Assembly: GCA_028718265.1 (NCBI GenBank)
Contig: JAQUMG010000012.1
Location: 1-19,507 of the forward strand
Source of the DNA: Candidatus Omnitrophota bacterium
Lineage (GTDB): Bacteria > Omnitrophota > Koll11 > JAHIPI01
DNA length: 19,507 nucleotides
Direction: 5' to 3'
Below, piece after piece: positions 14,475-19,507 of the stretch; position 1 is the stretch's first letter; each line of letters begins with the position of its first letter. The notes below the pieces were generated by a model. That model was given only the letters and a program-made list of their open reading frames with translations. It was not told the origin of the DNA and made no database searches. The translations under genes and the position numbers were made by a program.

Positions 14475-14767
14475 CAAAGGTGACGTTGTTATATTAATGT
14501 TTCTTTAAATCTTCCCCCACAGTAGTTGCATAGAAATAGTAAGTAAATATAAAAAATGTGTCATATTTGTCAAAAGTCAAAAATTGTCCGGGTCCGAGGT
14601 GACTACAGTAGACATTGATTAAGCAAACTGCATTTTTTTTATAGCAAATGAATAACGGGGGGGTGTCTATGATAGCTTAGAATATGTGCTCAAAAAAATC
14701 TTTTCGCCAAAAAGCTATCTGCGTGCGCTTCCGCAGACAATCTCAGACTTATGGGGGGTGATTATAG
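14475..14767. other. 293-bp non-coding gap after the primase
   Basis: No credible gene is visible. It holds repeated TGTC/GTCAAAA strings (about 14559-14587), one inverted AGTCAC copy (GTGACT at 14599-14604), a G7 tract (14658-14664), distant inverted repeats GATAGCT (about 14671) and AGCTATC (about 14713), and a small hairpin TCTGCG/CGCAGA just before the next gene. It could hold the replication origin or the promoter of the following three-gene unit; no consensus -35/-10 pair stands out. Confidence 0.4.
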
Positions 14768-15013
14768 ATGGACGGCAACCAAGAACGTGATATGCGGGAA
14801 ATAGATAATTTAATAGAGAAAAACAAGGAAACAATAAAAAAACTAGAGGAGGCGAGAATCATATGTTATGACGTCGGCGAGATGGTATCTGTAAATAAAA
14901 GTATAATACGCATTACGGAAAATATGCGAAAGCTTTTGCGTATACGGATGAAACTTATTAAGGAAACTAATAGCTACAAAACAAAAACAGGAGCGGAAAA
15001 TGGATCAGAATAA
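14768..15013 (+). CDS. Unknown 81-aa helical protein
   Basis: I do not recognise this protein. It is highly charged and predicted almost all helical. The heptad-like N-terminal half (IDNLIEKNKETIKKLEEAR) suggests a coiled coil, followed by a second helix ITENMRKLLRIRMKLIK. GGGGGGTG about 9 nt before the ATG is a strong ribosome site. Its end overlaps the next gene by 14 nt, so it opens a tightly packed trio ending in an excisionase-like gene. Such small charged proteins are common next to integrase modules of islands, but no function can be assigned. Confidence 0.65.
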   Translation: MDGNQERDMREIDNLIEKNKETIKKLEEARIICYDVGEMVSVNKSIIRITENMRKLLRIRMKLIKETNSYKTKTGAENGSE

Positions 15014-15278
15014 AAGAGATGCAAGGATTCTAACTAATATCGAATTAAGCATTCGTTTAATCGTAAGCGCTATGGAAGAGGTGAAGAAATGCATAAAAAA
15101 TAACCCGCTGGATGATAAGAGATACTTTATATGTAAAAGTCTGGACGAAGAACTTGATACCAGGATTCTCTCCACAATGATGTTCCTTTCAACGCCGCCG
15201 GACGTGATAGAGGCGTTGCGTAATGCCACAGATGAAGAAAAAATAAAGCACTTTGTGAATAGATGCAGAGCGCTCTAA
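15000..15278 (+). CDS. Unknown 92-aa helical protein
   Basis: I do not recognise this protein. It has several short amphipathic helices (IELSIRLIVSAMEEVKKCI; DEELDTRILSTMMFL; PPDVIEALRNATDEEKIKHFV) and three Cys. AGGAG lies 6 nt before the ATG. It overlaps the preceding gene by 14 nt and the following HTH gene by 16 nt, so the three are translationally linked. Function unknown; it could be a small cofactor of excision or replication. Confidence 0.65.
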   Translation: MDQNKRDARILTNIELSIRLIVSAMEEVKKCIKNNPLDDKRYFICKSLDEELDTRILSTMMFLSTPPDVIEALRNATDEEKIKHFVNRCRAL

Positions 15279-15451
15279 TAGATAAAAACAAAATTGCGGA
15301 ATATCTGGGCGTCAAACCAAGCACTATTTACGCATGGGTTAATCAAAAACGACTACCTTATATAAAGGTGGGCAGACTTTTGAAATTTGATATTCGAGAC
15401 ATAGACGCATGGATACAAGAGCACAAAGTCGAAGAATATGGAAAGCAATAA
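15263..15451 (+). CDS. Excisionase-family HTH protein (HTH_17/AlpA-like)
   Basis: This 62-aa winged-helix protein of the excisionase/AlpA type contains IDKNKIAEYLGVKPSTIYAWVNQKRLPYIKVGRLLKFDIRDIDAWI, with a clear helix-turn-helix (KIAEYLGVKPSTIYAWV) and the wing-to-helix RLPYIKVG...DIDAWI typical of the group. It probably bends DNA at the att arms to favour excision, or regulates the integrase; the family includes both. No strong Shine-Dalgarno precedes ATG 15263, which lies 16 nt inside the upstream gene, suggesting coupled translation. It ends 70 nt before the integrase. Confidence 0.85.
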   Translation: MQSALIDKNKIAEYLGVKPSTIYAWVNQKRLPYIKVGRLLKFDIRDIDAWIQEHKVEEYGKQ

Positions 15452-15465
15452 AGAATAGTTATGTA

Positions 15466-15494
15466 TTGACAATGTATGGACAATATGATATACT
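15466..15494 (+). promoter_or_regulatory. Predicted sigma-70 promoter of the integrase
   Basis: A perfect TTGACA (15466-15471) and TATACT (15489-15494) are separated by 17 nt. The expected start is near 15501, giving a 20-nt leader with GAAGGA before ATG 15521. A tandem near-repeat GACAATGTATG / GACAATATGAT within it may bind a regulator. Confidence 0.75.
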
Positions 15495-15520
15495 TTATGT
15501 AGTACAATTAGAAGGAATAT

Positions 15521-16618
15521 ATGGGTATATATAGACGTGGCGAAAATTGGTGGATAGACTTCTACGCAAGAGGCAACCGGGTCAGAGAGAAAATAGGCCC
15601 GATTAAGAAGCTCGCCGAAAATGCGCTAGCGAAAAGGCGAACCGAAGTAATAGAAAATAAGTACTTTGATATTGATAATATACCTCGGATTCGTCTTAAA
15701 GAGTTTGCGGGCACTTTTTTAAACAGCTATTGCAAGCCGAACAAGATCTCATGGTTTAATGATGATACATACTTGCGGCAGATATTGGAGTTCTTCGGCG
15801 ACGTTTATCTAGATGAAATCACTCCTGTCATGATAGAGAATCTTAAGGCGCATCGCCTTAGTCAAGGCGCGAAACAGGCGACTGTGAATAGGGTCTTAGC
15901 TTGCCTTCGCACAATGTTAAACAAAGCTATTGAGTGGGGAAAATTAAAAGATACGCCGATGAAAAAGATAAAGCTGTTTAAAGAAGATAATATGAGAACG
16001 AGATTTTTAGCGAAAGAAGAATTTGAGCGTCTTCTCGATAACTGTCCGCCCCACCTTAGAAATATCGTGATATGCGCAGTAAATACTGGTATGCGTAGGA
16101 ACGAGATGCTTCATCTCAAATGGTCTGATGTCGATTTCATGAATAAGATAATCAATGTCAAAAAAACAAAGGCAAAAAAGCAGAGAGCGATATCAATAAA
16201 CAGCGTTCTTGAAAGACTACTTATAAACATAAGAGAGCGGTCAACGAGTGAATACGTATTTTGCTATAATAATAGAAAAATTGACAGCGTAAAGACGGCT
16301 TTTAACAGTGCTTTAAAAAAAGCCGAGATAAACGACTTCCGATTTCACGATTTACGTCATACTGCCGGAACATATCTTCGACAGTCAGGAGCAGATTTAA
16401 TTACTATTAAAGAAATATTAGGGCACTCAAAGATAGAAATGACGGCTAGATATGCGCATTCTCCTCAAGATGCCAAAGCAAAAGCGCTTGAAGCACTAGG
16501 ACGAGAGCTAGTAGTCACGCCCCAGTCACAAACGAATATAGACGAAAATAGCAAGGTTTTATACCTATCACAAGTCATTGAAAACAAAGAACTTGAAAAT
16601 AGCGTTTCAAAAGCGTAG
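15521..16618 (+). CDS. int: Tyrosine recombinase (site-specific integrase)
   Basis: This 365-aa phage-type integrase catalyses integration at tRNA-Asp and excision. The N-terminal arm-binding domain (1-55, YRRGENWWIDFYARGNR) is followed by a SAM-like core-binding domain (about 60-150) and the catalytic domain. Active-site residues visible: R192 (NTGMRRNEML), a Lys in the KKTKAKKQR hairpin, H276 and R279 (FHDLRH), H302 (LGHSKIEM) and nucleophile Y311 (ARYAH). It is complete. It reads toward attR, ending 5 bp before the repeat, and its last 100 codons carry the AGTCAC arm-type pair (16513-16529). It has its own consensus promoter, separate from the excisionase unit. Confidence 0.96.
   Translation: MGIYRRGENWWIDFYARGNRVREKIGPIKKLAENALAKRRTEVIENKYFDIDNIPRIRLKEFAGTFLNSYCKPNKISWFNDDTYLRQILEFFGDVYLDEITPVMIENLKAHRLSQGAKQATVNRVLACLRTMLNKAIEWGKLKDTPMKKIKLFKEDNMRTRFLAKEEFERLLDNCPPHLRNIVICAVNTGMRRNEMLHLKWSDVDFMNKIINVKKTKAKKQRAISINSVLERLLINIRERSTSEYVFCYNNRKIDSVKTAFNSALKKAEINDFRFHDLRHTAGTYLRQSGADLITIKEILGHSKIEMTARYAHSPQDAKAKALEALGRELVVTPQSQTNIDENSKVLYLSQVIENKELENSVSKA
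16513..16529 (+). promoter_or_regulatory. Right arm-type integrase sites (AGTCAC direct repeats)
   Basis: AGTCAC at 16513-16518 and 16524-16529, 11 bp apart and in the same orientation as the left set at 2499-2526. They lie 95 bp inside attR, within the integrase coding sequence. Confidence 0.55.
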
Positions 16619-16623
16619 AATAG

Positions 16624-16682
16624 AGAACGTCAGATTGTCGATCTGAAGGTCGCGGGTTCGAGCCCCGTCGTCCCCGCCATTT
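16624..16682 (+). repeat. attR (59-bp direct repeat, tRNA-Asp 3' fragment)
   Basis: This is an exact copy of 2339-2397, from the anticodon arm through CCA and three T. It lacks the 5' acceptor and D-arm, so it is not a functional tRNA. Confidence 0.97.
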
Positions 16683-16690
16683 GAATATTT

Positions 16691-16745
16691 AGGGATATCC
16701 AAGATATACAAGCTTTAAATATCTTGAATATCCCTTTTTATTTTG
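16691..16745 (+). terminator. Intrinsic terminator just outside attR
   Basis: AGGGATAT...AAGATAT (16691-16707) pairs with ATATCTT...ATATCCCT (16719-16735), a 17-bp stem with one mismatch, followed by TTTTTATTTT. It is probably the original terminator of tRNA-Asp, displaced 14 kb by the insertion, and now also ends integrase transcripts. Confidence 0.8.
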
Positions 16746-16887
16746 GATATCTTCAAACCTTTTTGAACAATTGTTCATTAAACTCAACACTTTTCAGCCT
16801 ATATATGACAAACTCATCCGAGCCCTCACAAAATACAACCCCAAAGCTACCAGTTAGTTGTAACTTATTATTATAATTATAGTTAAG

Positions 16888-16905
16888 TTGGCATGATTTA
16901 TGCTT
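16888..16905 (+). promoter_or_regulatory. Candidate sigma-54 (-24/-12) promoter of the PEP-CTERM gene
   Basis: TTGGCATGATTTATGCTT has GG at 16890-16891 and GC at 16902-16903, the exact GG-N10-GC spacing. It matches TGGCAYR-N4-TTGCW with one mismatch (ATGC for TTGC). The start would be near 16915. PEP-CTERM genes are known to be driven by RpoN with the PrsK/PrsR system in other bacteria. Confidence 0.6.
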
Positions 16906-16962
16906 TCTTATATAAGTAATATGAAGTGTGTCTAAAAGAAAGGTAAAAAAGGTAAAGGAGAA

Positions 16963-17763
16963 ATGAAAGTGAAAAAGAAAATGGTCATTATGGTATGTCT
17001 GGGTCTACTGCTAATAGGGAGCGGGATAGCTTACGCTGATATAACGACTGGTCTGATAGCTTATTATCCGTTTACCGGCAATGCCGTTGATACCGCAGGC
17101 GGTAATAACGGCACGGTTTATAATGCCGCCCTGACTGCCGACCGGTTTGGCAACTCCAATAGCGCTTATTACTTCAATGGTATGTCCACATTATCCGGCG
17201 GAGGATCATATATACAACTTGCGGAAAATTTTGATTTCATCCACATGGGGGATTTAACCTTCTCGGCCTGGGTCAAACCTGCGGGTAACTCCGGGTTTAT
17301 TTTCCATCAAGGTAATGGGGGACAAATTTATCTCACAAGTTCAGGTGAATCTGCAAACTTAGTCGCCCATCTGGCCAATGGCAACTGGTATGCGGCCGCA
17401 GACGATGAACTTTTAGCGCAAGATACATGGGTCAATCTCACCGGGGTCTATAAGGCCCGGAATCAAAACGAATTATGGGTAAATGGAAATCTTGTCGATA
17501 CAACAAGTTTGGCTGACAGTAATCTGTTCAATGTTACGTGGAGTGATTATTTTTACGCCGGCATGGGAGCTTATAGGGAATCATGGTATCCTGACAGGTT
17601 GACAGGCGCATTCACTGGAGCCATAGATGATTTCCGGATATACAATCGCGCCCTGACACAGGCAGATATCATGGAGTTAGCCGGTACCAGCCCCGTCCCT
17701 GAGCCCTCATCGTTATTACTATTAGGAACAGGATTGATATCGTTTTTGAGGCGAAAGAGATAA
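16963..17763 (+). CDS. Secreted LamG-like (ConA-fold) protein with PEP-CTERM sorting signal
   Basis: This 266-aa protein has a signal peptide (1-26, MVIMVCLGLLLIGSGIAYA). A LamG-like jelly-roll domain (about 30-235) has the typical opening LIAYYPFTGNAVD...GNNGT, middle strand TFSAWVKP, NELWVNGNLVD and closing GAIDDFRIYNRALT. The C-terminal sorting signal is PVPEPSS (244-250), a hydrophobic helix LLLLGTGLISFL and the basic tail RRKR. An exosortase should cleave or process it and place it at the surface or in exopolysaccharide; such proteins bind glycans and help aggregation or floc formation. The ATG is only 2 nt from GGAG; an in-frame GTG at 16969 is better spaced and may be the true start. 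Upstream is a sigma-54-type promoter. Confidence 0.93.
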   Translation: MKVKKKMVIMVCLGLLLIGSGIAYADITTGLIAYYPFTGNAVDTAGGNNGTVYNAALTADRFGNSNSAYYFNGMSTLSGGGSYIQLAENFDFIHMGDLTFSAWVKPAGNSGFIFHQGNGGQIYLTSSGESANLVAHLANGNWYAAADDELLAQDTWVNLTGVYKARNQNELWVNGNLVDTTSLADSNLFNVTWSDYFYAGMGAYRESWYPDRLTGAFTGAIDDFRIYNRALTQADIMELAGTSPVPEPSSLLLLGTGLISFLRRKR

Positions 17764-17822
17764 TAGTATATTCAAAATACCCAAATTATAAAATATAGCA
17801 CACTTTTAGCACAGTTTTGTTT

Positions 17823-17851
17823 TTGACTTTCGCAACACGTTGATATATAAT
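17823..17851 (+). promoter_or_regulatory. Consensus sigma-70 promoter of an orphan RNA
   Basis: TTGACT (17823-17828), 17-nt spacer, perfect TATAAT (17846-17851). It lies 60 bp after the PEP-CTERM gene. No open reading frame follows; a structured region with terminator does. Confidence 0.75.
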
Positions 17852-17857
17852 CAGTAA

Positions 17858-17945
17858 AGGGAAGTAGTAAGTTTGATAACTGGTTATAATCCAGTATACA
17901 TTAAGCCGTAACAGCGTGACTTAAGGCCAGTTGCGGCTTTTTTAT
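17858..17945 (+). ncRNA. Candidate small RNA (~86 nt) with two hairpins and intrinsic terminator
   Basis: The RNA would start about 7 nt after a consensus TATAAT. Hairpin 1 is ACTGG/CCAGT (17879-17895). Hairpin 2 is AAGCCGTAAC (17903-17912) with GTTGCGGCTT (17930-17939), followed by TTTTTT: an intrinsic terminator. Alternative pairings exist: AACTGG of hairpin 1 with CCAGTT in the 3' terminator strand, and TTAAG (17901-17905) with CTTAA (17920-17924). Either would break the terminator. It may thus be a stand-alone sRNA or a ligand- or factor-sensing attenuator. I match it to no named family; the next same-strand gene starts 563 bp later. Confidence 0.6.
17938..17945 (+). terminator. T-run of the sRNA intrinsic terminator
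   Basis: This is the U-tract of the 10-bp hairpin 17903-17939 (one G-T pair). Confidence 0.75.
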
Positions 17946-17954
17946 TTGCATAGT

Positions 17955-17979
17955 GGGGTGTCCCCGTATAGGACGCCCC
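17955..17979. repeat. Isolated GC-rich hairpin
   Basis: GGGGTGTCC (17955-17963) pairs with GGACGCCCC (17971-17979) with one G-T pair around CCGTATA. It sits between the sRNA terminator and the stop of the minus-strand micro-gene. There is no clear U-tract on either strand. It could be a REP-like element or a weak terminator for the minus-strand gene. Confidence 0.5.
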
Positions 17980-18009
17980 CAAGAACATTTTTCTCGCTCA
18001 TGGTTATTT

Positions 18010-18162
18010 CTACTTCAGCTTACTACACTCTGCGTGAGCTAGAGCGTGTTCTATTTTTATAACTTTTACATATAGGTCGCTAAAGTAAAATGTCGTACTG
18101 ATAATCCATATTACAAAGGTGATGATAAGTAATTTTATATAGATAGGCTTGATTGATTTCAT
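18010..18162 (-). CDS. Small single-span membrane protein (50 aa), unknown
   Basis: This 50-aa protein starts MKSIKPIYIKLLIITFVIW. One hydrophobic span (about 7-27, IYIKLLIITFVIWIISTTFYF) has positive residues before it and a charged, His- and Lys-containing tail of about 22 residues, so it is probably a bitopic inner-membrane micro-protein. Support for a real gene: AAGGAG 7 nt before the ATG, and a near-consensus promoter upstream (TTGATA, 17 nt, TATAAT on the minus strand). I recognise no family. It stands alone, convergent with the sRNA and divergent from the Asp-box gene region. Confidence 0.65.
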   Translation of the reverse strand: MKSIKPIYIKLLIITFVIWIISTTFYFSDLYVKVIKIEHALAHAECSKLK

Positions 18163-18204
18163 ATTATTTCTCCTTTTGTTATTCGTTCTTAGTTTGCCGG
18201 TATT

Positions 18205-18233
18205 ATTATAAGTCCAGTTTCATATAGTATCAA
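18205..18233 (-). promoter_or_regulatory. Promoter of the 50-aa membrane protein
   Basis: On the minus strand TTGATA (18233 to 18228), 17-nt spacer, perfect TATAAT (18210 to 18205). The start is near 18198, about 36 nt before the ATG. Confidence 0.65.
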
Positions 18234-18253
18234 GACTATTATAAGTACAATTT
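18205..18253. repeat. Direct repeat of 16 bp, 33-bp period
   Basis: ATTATAAGTCCAGTTT (18205-18220) and ATTATAAGTACAATTT (18238-18253) match at 14 of 16 positions. They cover the minus-strand -10 and lie just before a plus-strand promoter, so they may be regulator sites for the divergent pair. Confidence 0.45.
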
Positions 18254-18397
18254 GCAGACGGGAAAGAAAATGATATAATAACACCATTGCCGCAGAATCA
18301 TTCGCAGATAAAATCGGCGATACAGATCATAAAAGTATAATTAAAGTCAAATATGAACGTTAGTCGTGCAAAAATCAAGATATTCACTCTTGTTTTT
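18251..18397 (+). ncRNA. Possible second short transcript (promoter plus terminator)
   Basis: TTTGCA (18251-18256), 17 nt, extended -10 TGATATAAT (TATAAT at 18274-18279) would start RNA near 18286. A hairpin CAAGA/TCTTG (18376-18380 / 18388-18392), flanked by A and T runs and followed by TTTTT, could end it near 18397. No good coding sequence lies within. This is weak evidence: the hairpin has only 5 firm base pairs. Confidence 0.3.
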
Positions 18398-18417
18398 CCC
18401 GTCACCACAGTGTATAC
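18389..18417 (+). promoter_or_regulatory. Candidate promoter of the Asp-box protein
   Basis: TTGTTT (about 18391), about 17 nt, TATACT (about 18412-18417). The leader of roughly 85 nt contains an 8-codon mini-frame (ATG 18446, stop TAG 18470-18472) behind GGAGAAGG. Confidence 0.45.
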
Positions 18418-18507
18418 TTTAATTGAAAAAGGAGAAGGTCTTTTTATGTCTATATTTTTTAAACTGTTTTAGAAAGTTTTTAAAAAAAGAGGGGGGAAGA
18501 CGCAAAC

Positions 18508-19507
18508 ATGAAAACATCAAACTATAGAAAACTCAGGATGCTTGTTGTAATCTTAGTAGCTTTATTTACCGGTATTGCCGTAGGTGATTCTCCGGCAAAA
18601 GCTGATTTGATAGTAGGCTCGGATGTTGTAATAGCAGATATCGGATCCGATGCCCTGCACGATAATGCGAAGGCATCTTCGGATAAAAATGGGCACGTTA
18701 CAGTGACATTCGGGAAATATTCGCCTTCAAGCGGCGTACAAGTAAAAAATATTTATAGCCGTACATCGACTGACGGCGGCGCTTCGTGGCTTGAGCTTAA
18801 TCAGTTAACAAGCGGGATGACGCAGAATCAAAATGCCGCTATGGGAAGAGATAAAGACGGTCATCTGTATGTAGCATGGGTACAAAGTTTGGTCGTACTG
18901 TTCAGAAGGTCGGACGATAATGGATTAACCTGGTCCCCTGCAATGGCCGTACACAATGTAACATCCATGGGGGACGGGATTAATCCTTATAGTTCTCCGC
19001 AGCTGTGCAATGACGATTATGGCGACGTCTTCGTGTTGTGGGAGAAATGGGGAACTCATGAGTTGATGTTGAGCTATTCCACGGATTATGGTAAGACATG
19101 GAAAGATGCCGTTGCGGTTGGCTCGGCTGATGAAATAAAAAATCCGATTCTTACGTGTACAGGATTGTGTAAATTAAGCTTACTCGGCGAAACAACTAAC
19201 TCAGAGGGGCACTATGTATCCGCTTTGCCCATAATACTGGACCGCCCGCCGATTATGACACTTGGAAAAGTATATAGCAAGGTGTATACGTATCCGAACA
19301 TCACTTATCGCGTCGCCCAGGTCTACCTCACAATAAAGGATCCGAATGGTGATAAAATCAGGGTAGGTAAGAATTGCGACTGGACGTATAGCTATCTGTA
19401 CAAAATACCGGATCAGTACGCAAGTCAAAGCCCAGGCAACTATGCCTTTTTTGCTATAAGCTATGGTAAAAGCGGAAGCGATGAGATTACCATATGGGCT
19501 GAGGACT
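18508..19507 (+). CDS. Secreted Asp-box (BNR/sialidase-like) repeat protein, 3'-truncated
   Basis: The frame is open from ATG 18508 to the window end (333 codons seen). Residues 1-32 form a signal peptide (KLRMLVVILVALFTGIAVG, then SPAKA). Three Asp-box motifs (S-x-D-x-G-x-T/S-W) follow: STDGGASW (87-94), SDDNGLTW (135-142) and STDYGKTW (191-198). They are 48 and 56 residues apart, as in the blades of a six-bladed sialidase-like propeller. After about 240 the sequence changes to a strand-rich module (VYLTIKDPNGDKIRVG, then WTYSYLYKIPDQYA) of unclear type. It could be a glycan-active enzyme or a binding/adhesin protein; the catalytic Arg triad and Tyr of true sialidases are not recognisable in this part. 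GGGGGG lies about 11 nt before the ATG. Confidence 0.85.
   Translation, partial: MKTSNYRKLRMLVVILVALFTGIAVGDSPAKADLIVGSDVVIADIGSDALHDNAKASSDKNGHVTVTFGKYSPSSGVQVKNIYSRTSTDGGASWLELNQLTSGMTQNQNAAMGRDKDGHLYVAWVQSLVVLFRRSDDNGLTWSPAMAVHNVTSMGDGINPYSSPQLCNDDYGDVFVLWEKWGTHELMLSYSTDYGKTWKDAVAVGSADEIKNPILTCTGLCKLSLLGETTNSEGHYVSALPIILDRPPIMTLGKVYSKVYTYPNITYRVAQVYLTIKDPNGDKIRVGKNCDWTYSYLYKIPDQYASQSPGNYAFFAISYGKSGSDEITIWAED

Larger units (their letters stand above)
2339..16682. mobile_element. Integrative element inserted in tRNA-Asp (defence island)
   Basis: Identical 59-bp direct repeats (2339-2397 and 16624-16682) bound the region, giving a 14,285-bp unit. A tyrosine integrase lies at the right end pointing toward attR, with an excisionase-like gene two genes upstream of attR and a prim-pol/helicase replication gene. 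Candidate arm-type integrase sites flank both cores. Cargo is an OLD nuclease, an ABC-3C operon, a DpnII-type restriction-modification pair, two secreted proteins and regulators. There are no capsid, tail, packaging or conjugation genes, so it resembles a satellite or plasmid-like genomic island rather than a complete prophage. The region is visibly more AT-rich than the flanks. Confidence 0.92.

Noticed and set aside
14658..14680. G7 tract followed by ATG and a 3-codon frame
   Set aside because: Too short to be a gene; whether it is a start-stop element cannot be told from sequence.
16765..16776. Palindrome GAACAATTGTTC, resembling a Gram-positive LexA box
   Set aside because: No SOS gene or promoter follows; a 12-bp AT-rich palindrome can arise by chance.
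16753..16920. Open minus-strand frame ending ...FNEQLFKKV at 16753
   Set aside because: It reads plausibly as protein but has no start codon or ribosome site and runs into the sigma-54 site. It could at most be a decayed gene tail.
17858..17945. Known riboswitch (c-di-GMP or similar) at the orphan RNA
   Set aside because: The conserved core motifs of c-di-GMP-I/II, SAM, TPP, cobalamin and glycine classes that I can recall are absent.
18353..18472. 39-codon plus-strand frame before the Asp-box gene
   Set aside because: No ribosome site; it crosses a candidate terminator and promoter, so it is probably chance.
1..19507. CRISPR array or insertion sequence with a transposase
   Set aside because: No regularly spaced 23-37 bp repeats, no Cas genes and no DDE or Y1 transposase frame were found on either strand.

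Overview
The window looks like chromosomal DNA of an uncultured Gram-negative bacterium carrying a 14.3-kb integrative element. The flanks encode a V-type (A/V) ATP synthase membrane sector, a LamG-like protein ending in a PEP-CTERM sorting signal with a sigma-54-type promoter, and a secreted Asp-box protein. V-ATPase plus PEP-CTERM fits the PVC/Omnitrophota neighbourhood, but the phylum is an inference; no marker gene is present.

Left flank (1-2338): the 3' part of V-ATPase subunit I, then subunit K with Na+-type ligand residues, then tRNA-Val(UAC). The entire space between tRNA-Val and tRNA-Asp(GUC) is filled by a compact unit. It has a 21-nt perfect GAA-loop hairpin, a ~61-bp arm, an 85-codon GIY-YIG nuclease gene, a ~62-bp inverted and diverged copy of the arm, and a second 21-nt GAA-loop hairpin that touches the first base of tRNA-Asp.

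Integrative element (2339-16682): it lies between 59-bp direct repeats formed by the 3' part of tRNA-Asp (attL, inside the intact tRNA, and attR). Paired AGTCAC arm-type sites at 11-bp spacing lie about 100 bp inside each end. Running inward from attL it carries a stand-alone OLD-type ATPase/TOPRIM nuclease; a short ribbon-helix-helix gene; a three-gene ABC-3C conflict operon (SMEK/C-terminal effector, middle component, DUF2326-type ATPase); a DpnII-type GATC restriction-modification pair (DpnA-like methylase and DpnII-like endonuclease, with no DpnM); two unknown secreted proteins divergent from an XRE regulator; an unknown 214-aa protein; a prim-pol/D5-helicase replication protein; two small unknown proteins; an excisionase-like protein; and the tyrosine integrase next to attR. 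It is therefore a mobile defence island with its own replication and excision genes. GATC sites look scarce in it by eye, as expected if it has long co-existed with GATC restriction.

Right flank (16683-19507): a strong terminator that probably once served tRNA-Asp, the PEP-CTERM gene, then a 744-bp intergenic region and the start of the Asp-box protein, which runs off the window. The intergenic region holds a consensus promoter driving an ~86-nt structured RNA that ends in an intrinsic terminator, a 50-aa membrane micro-protein gene on the minus strand with its own promoter, and a second possible short transcript.
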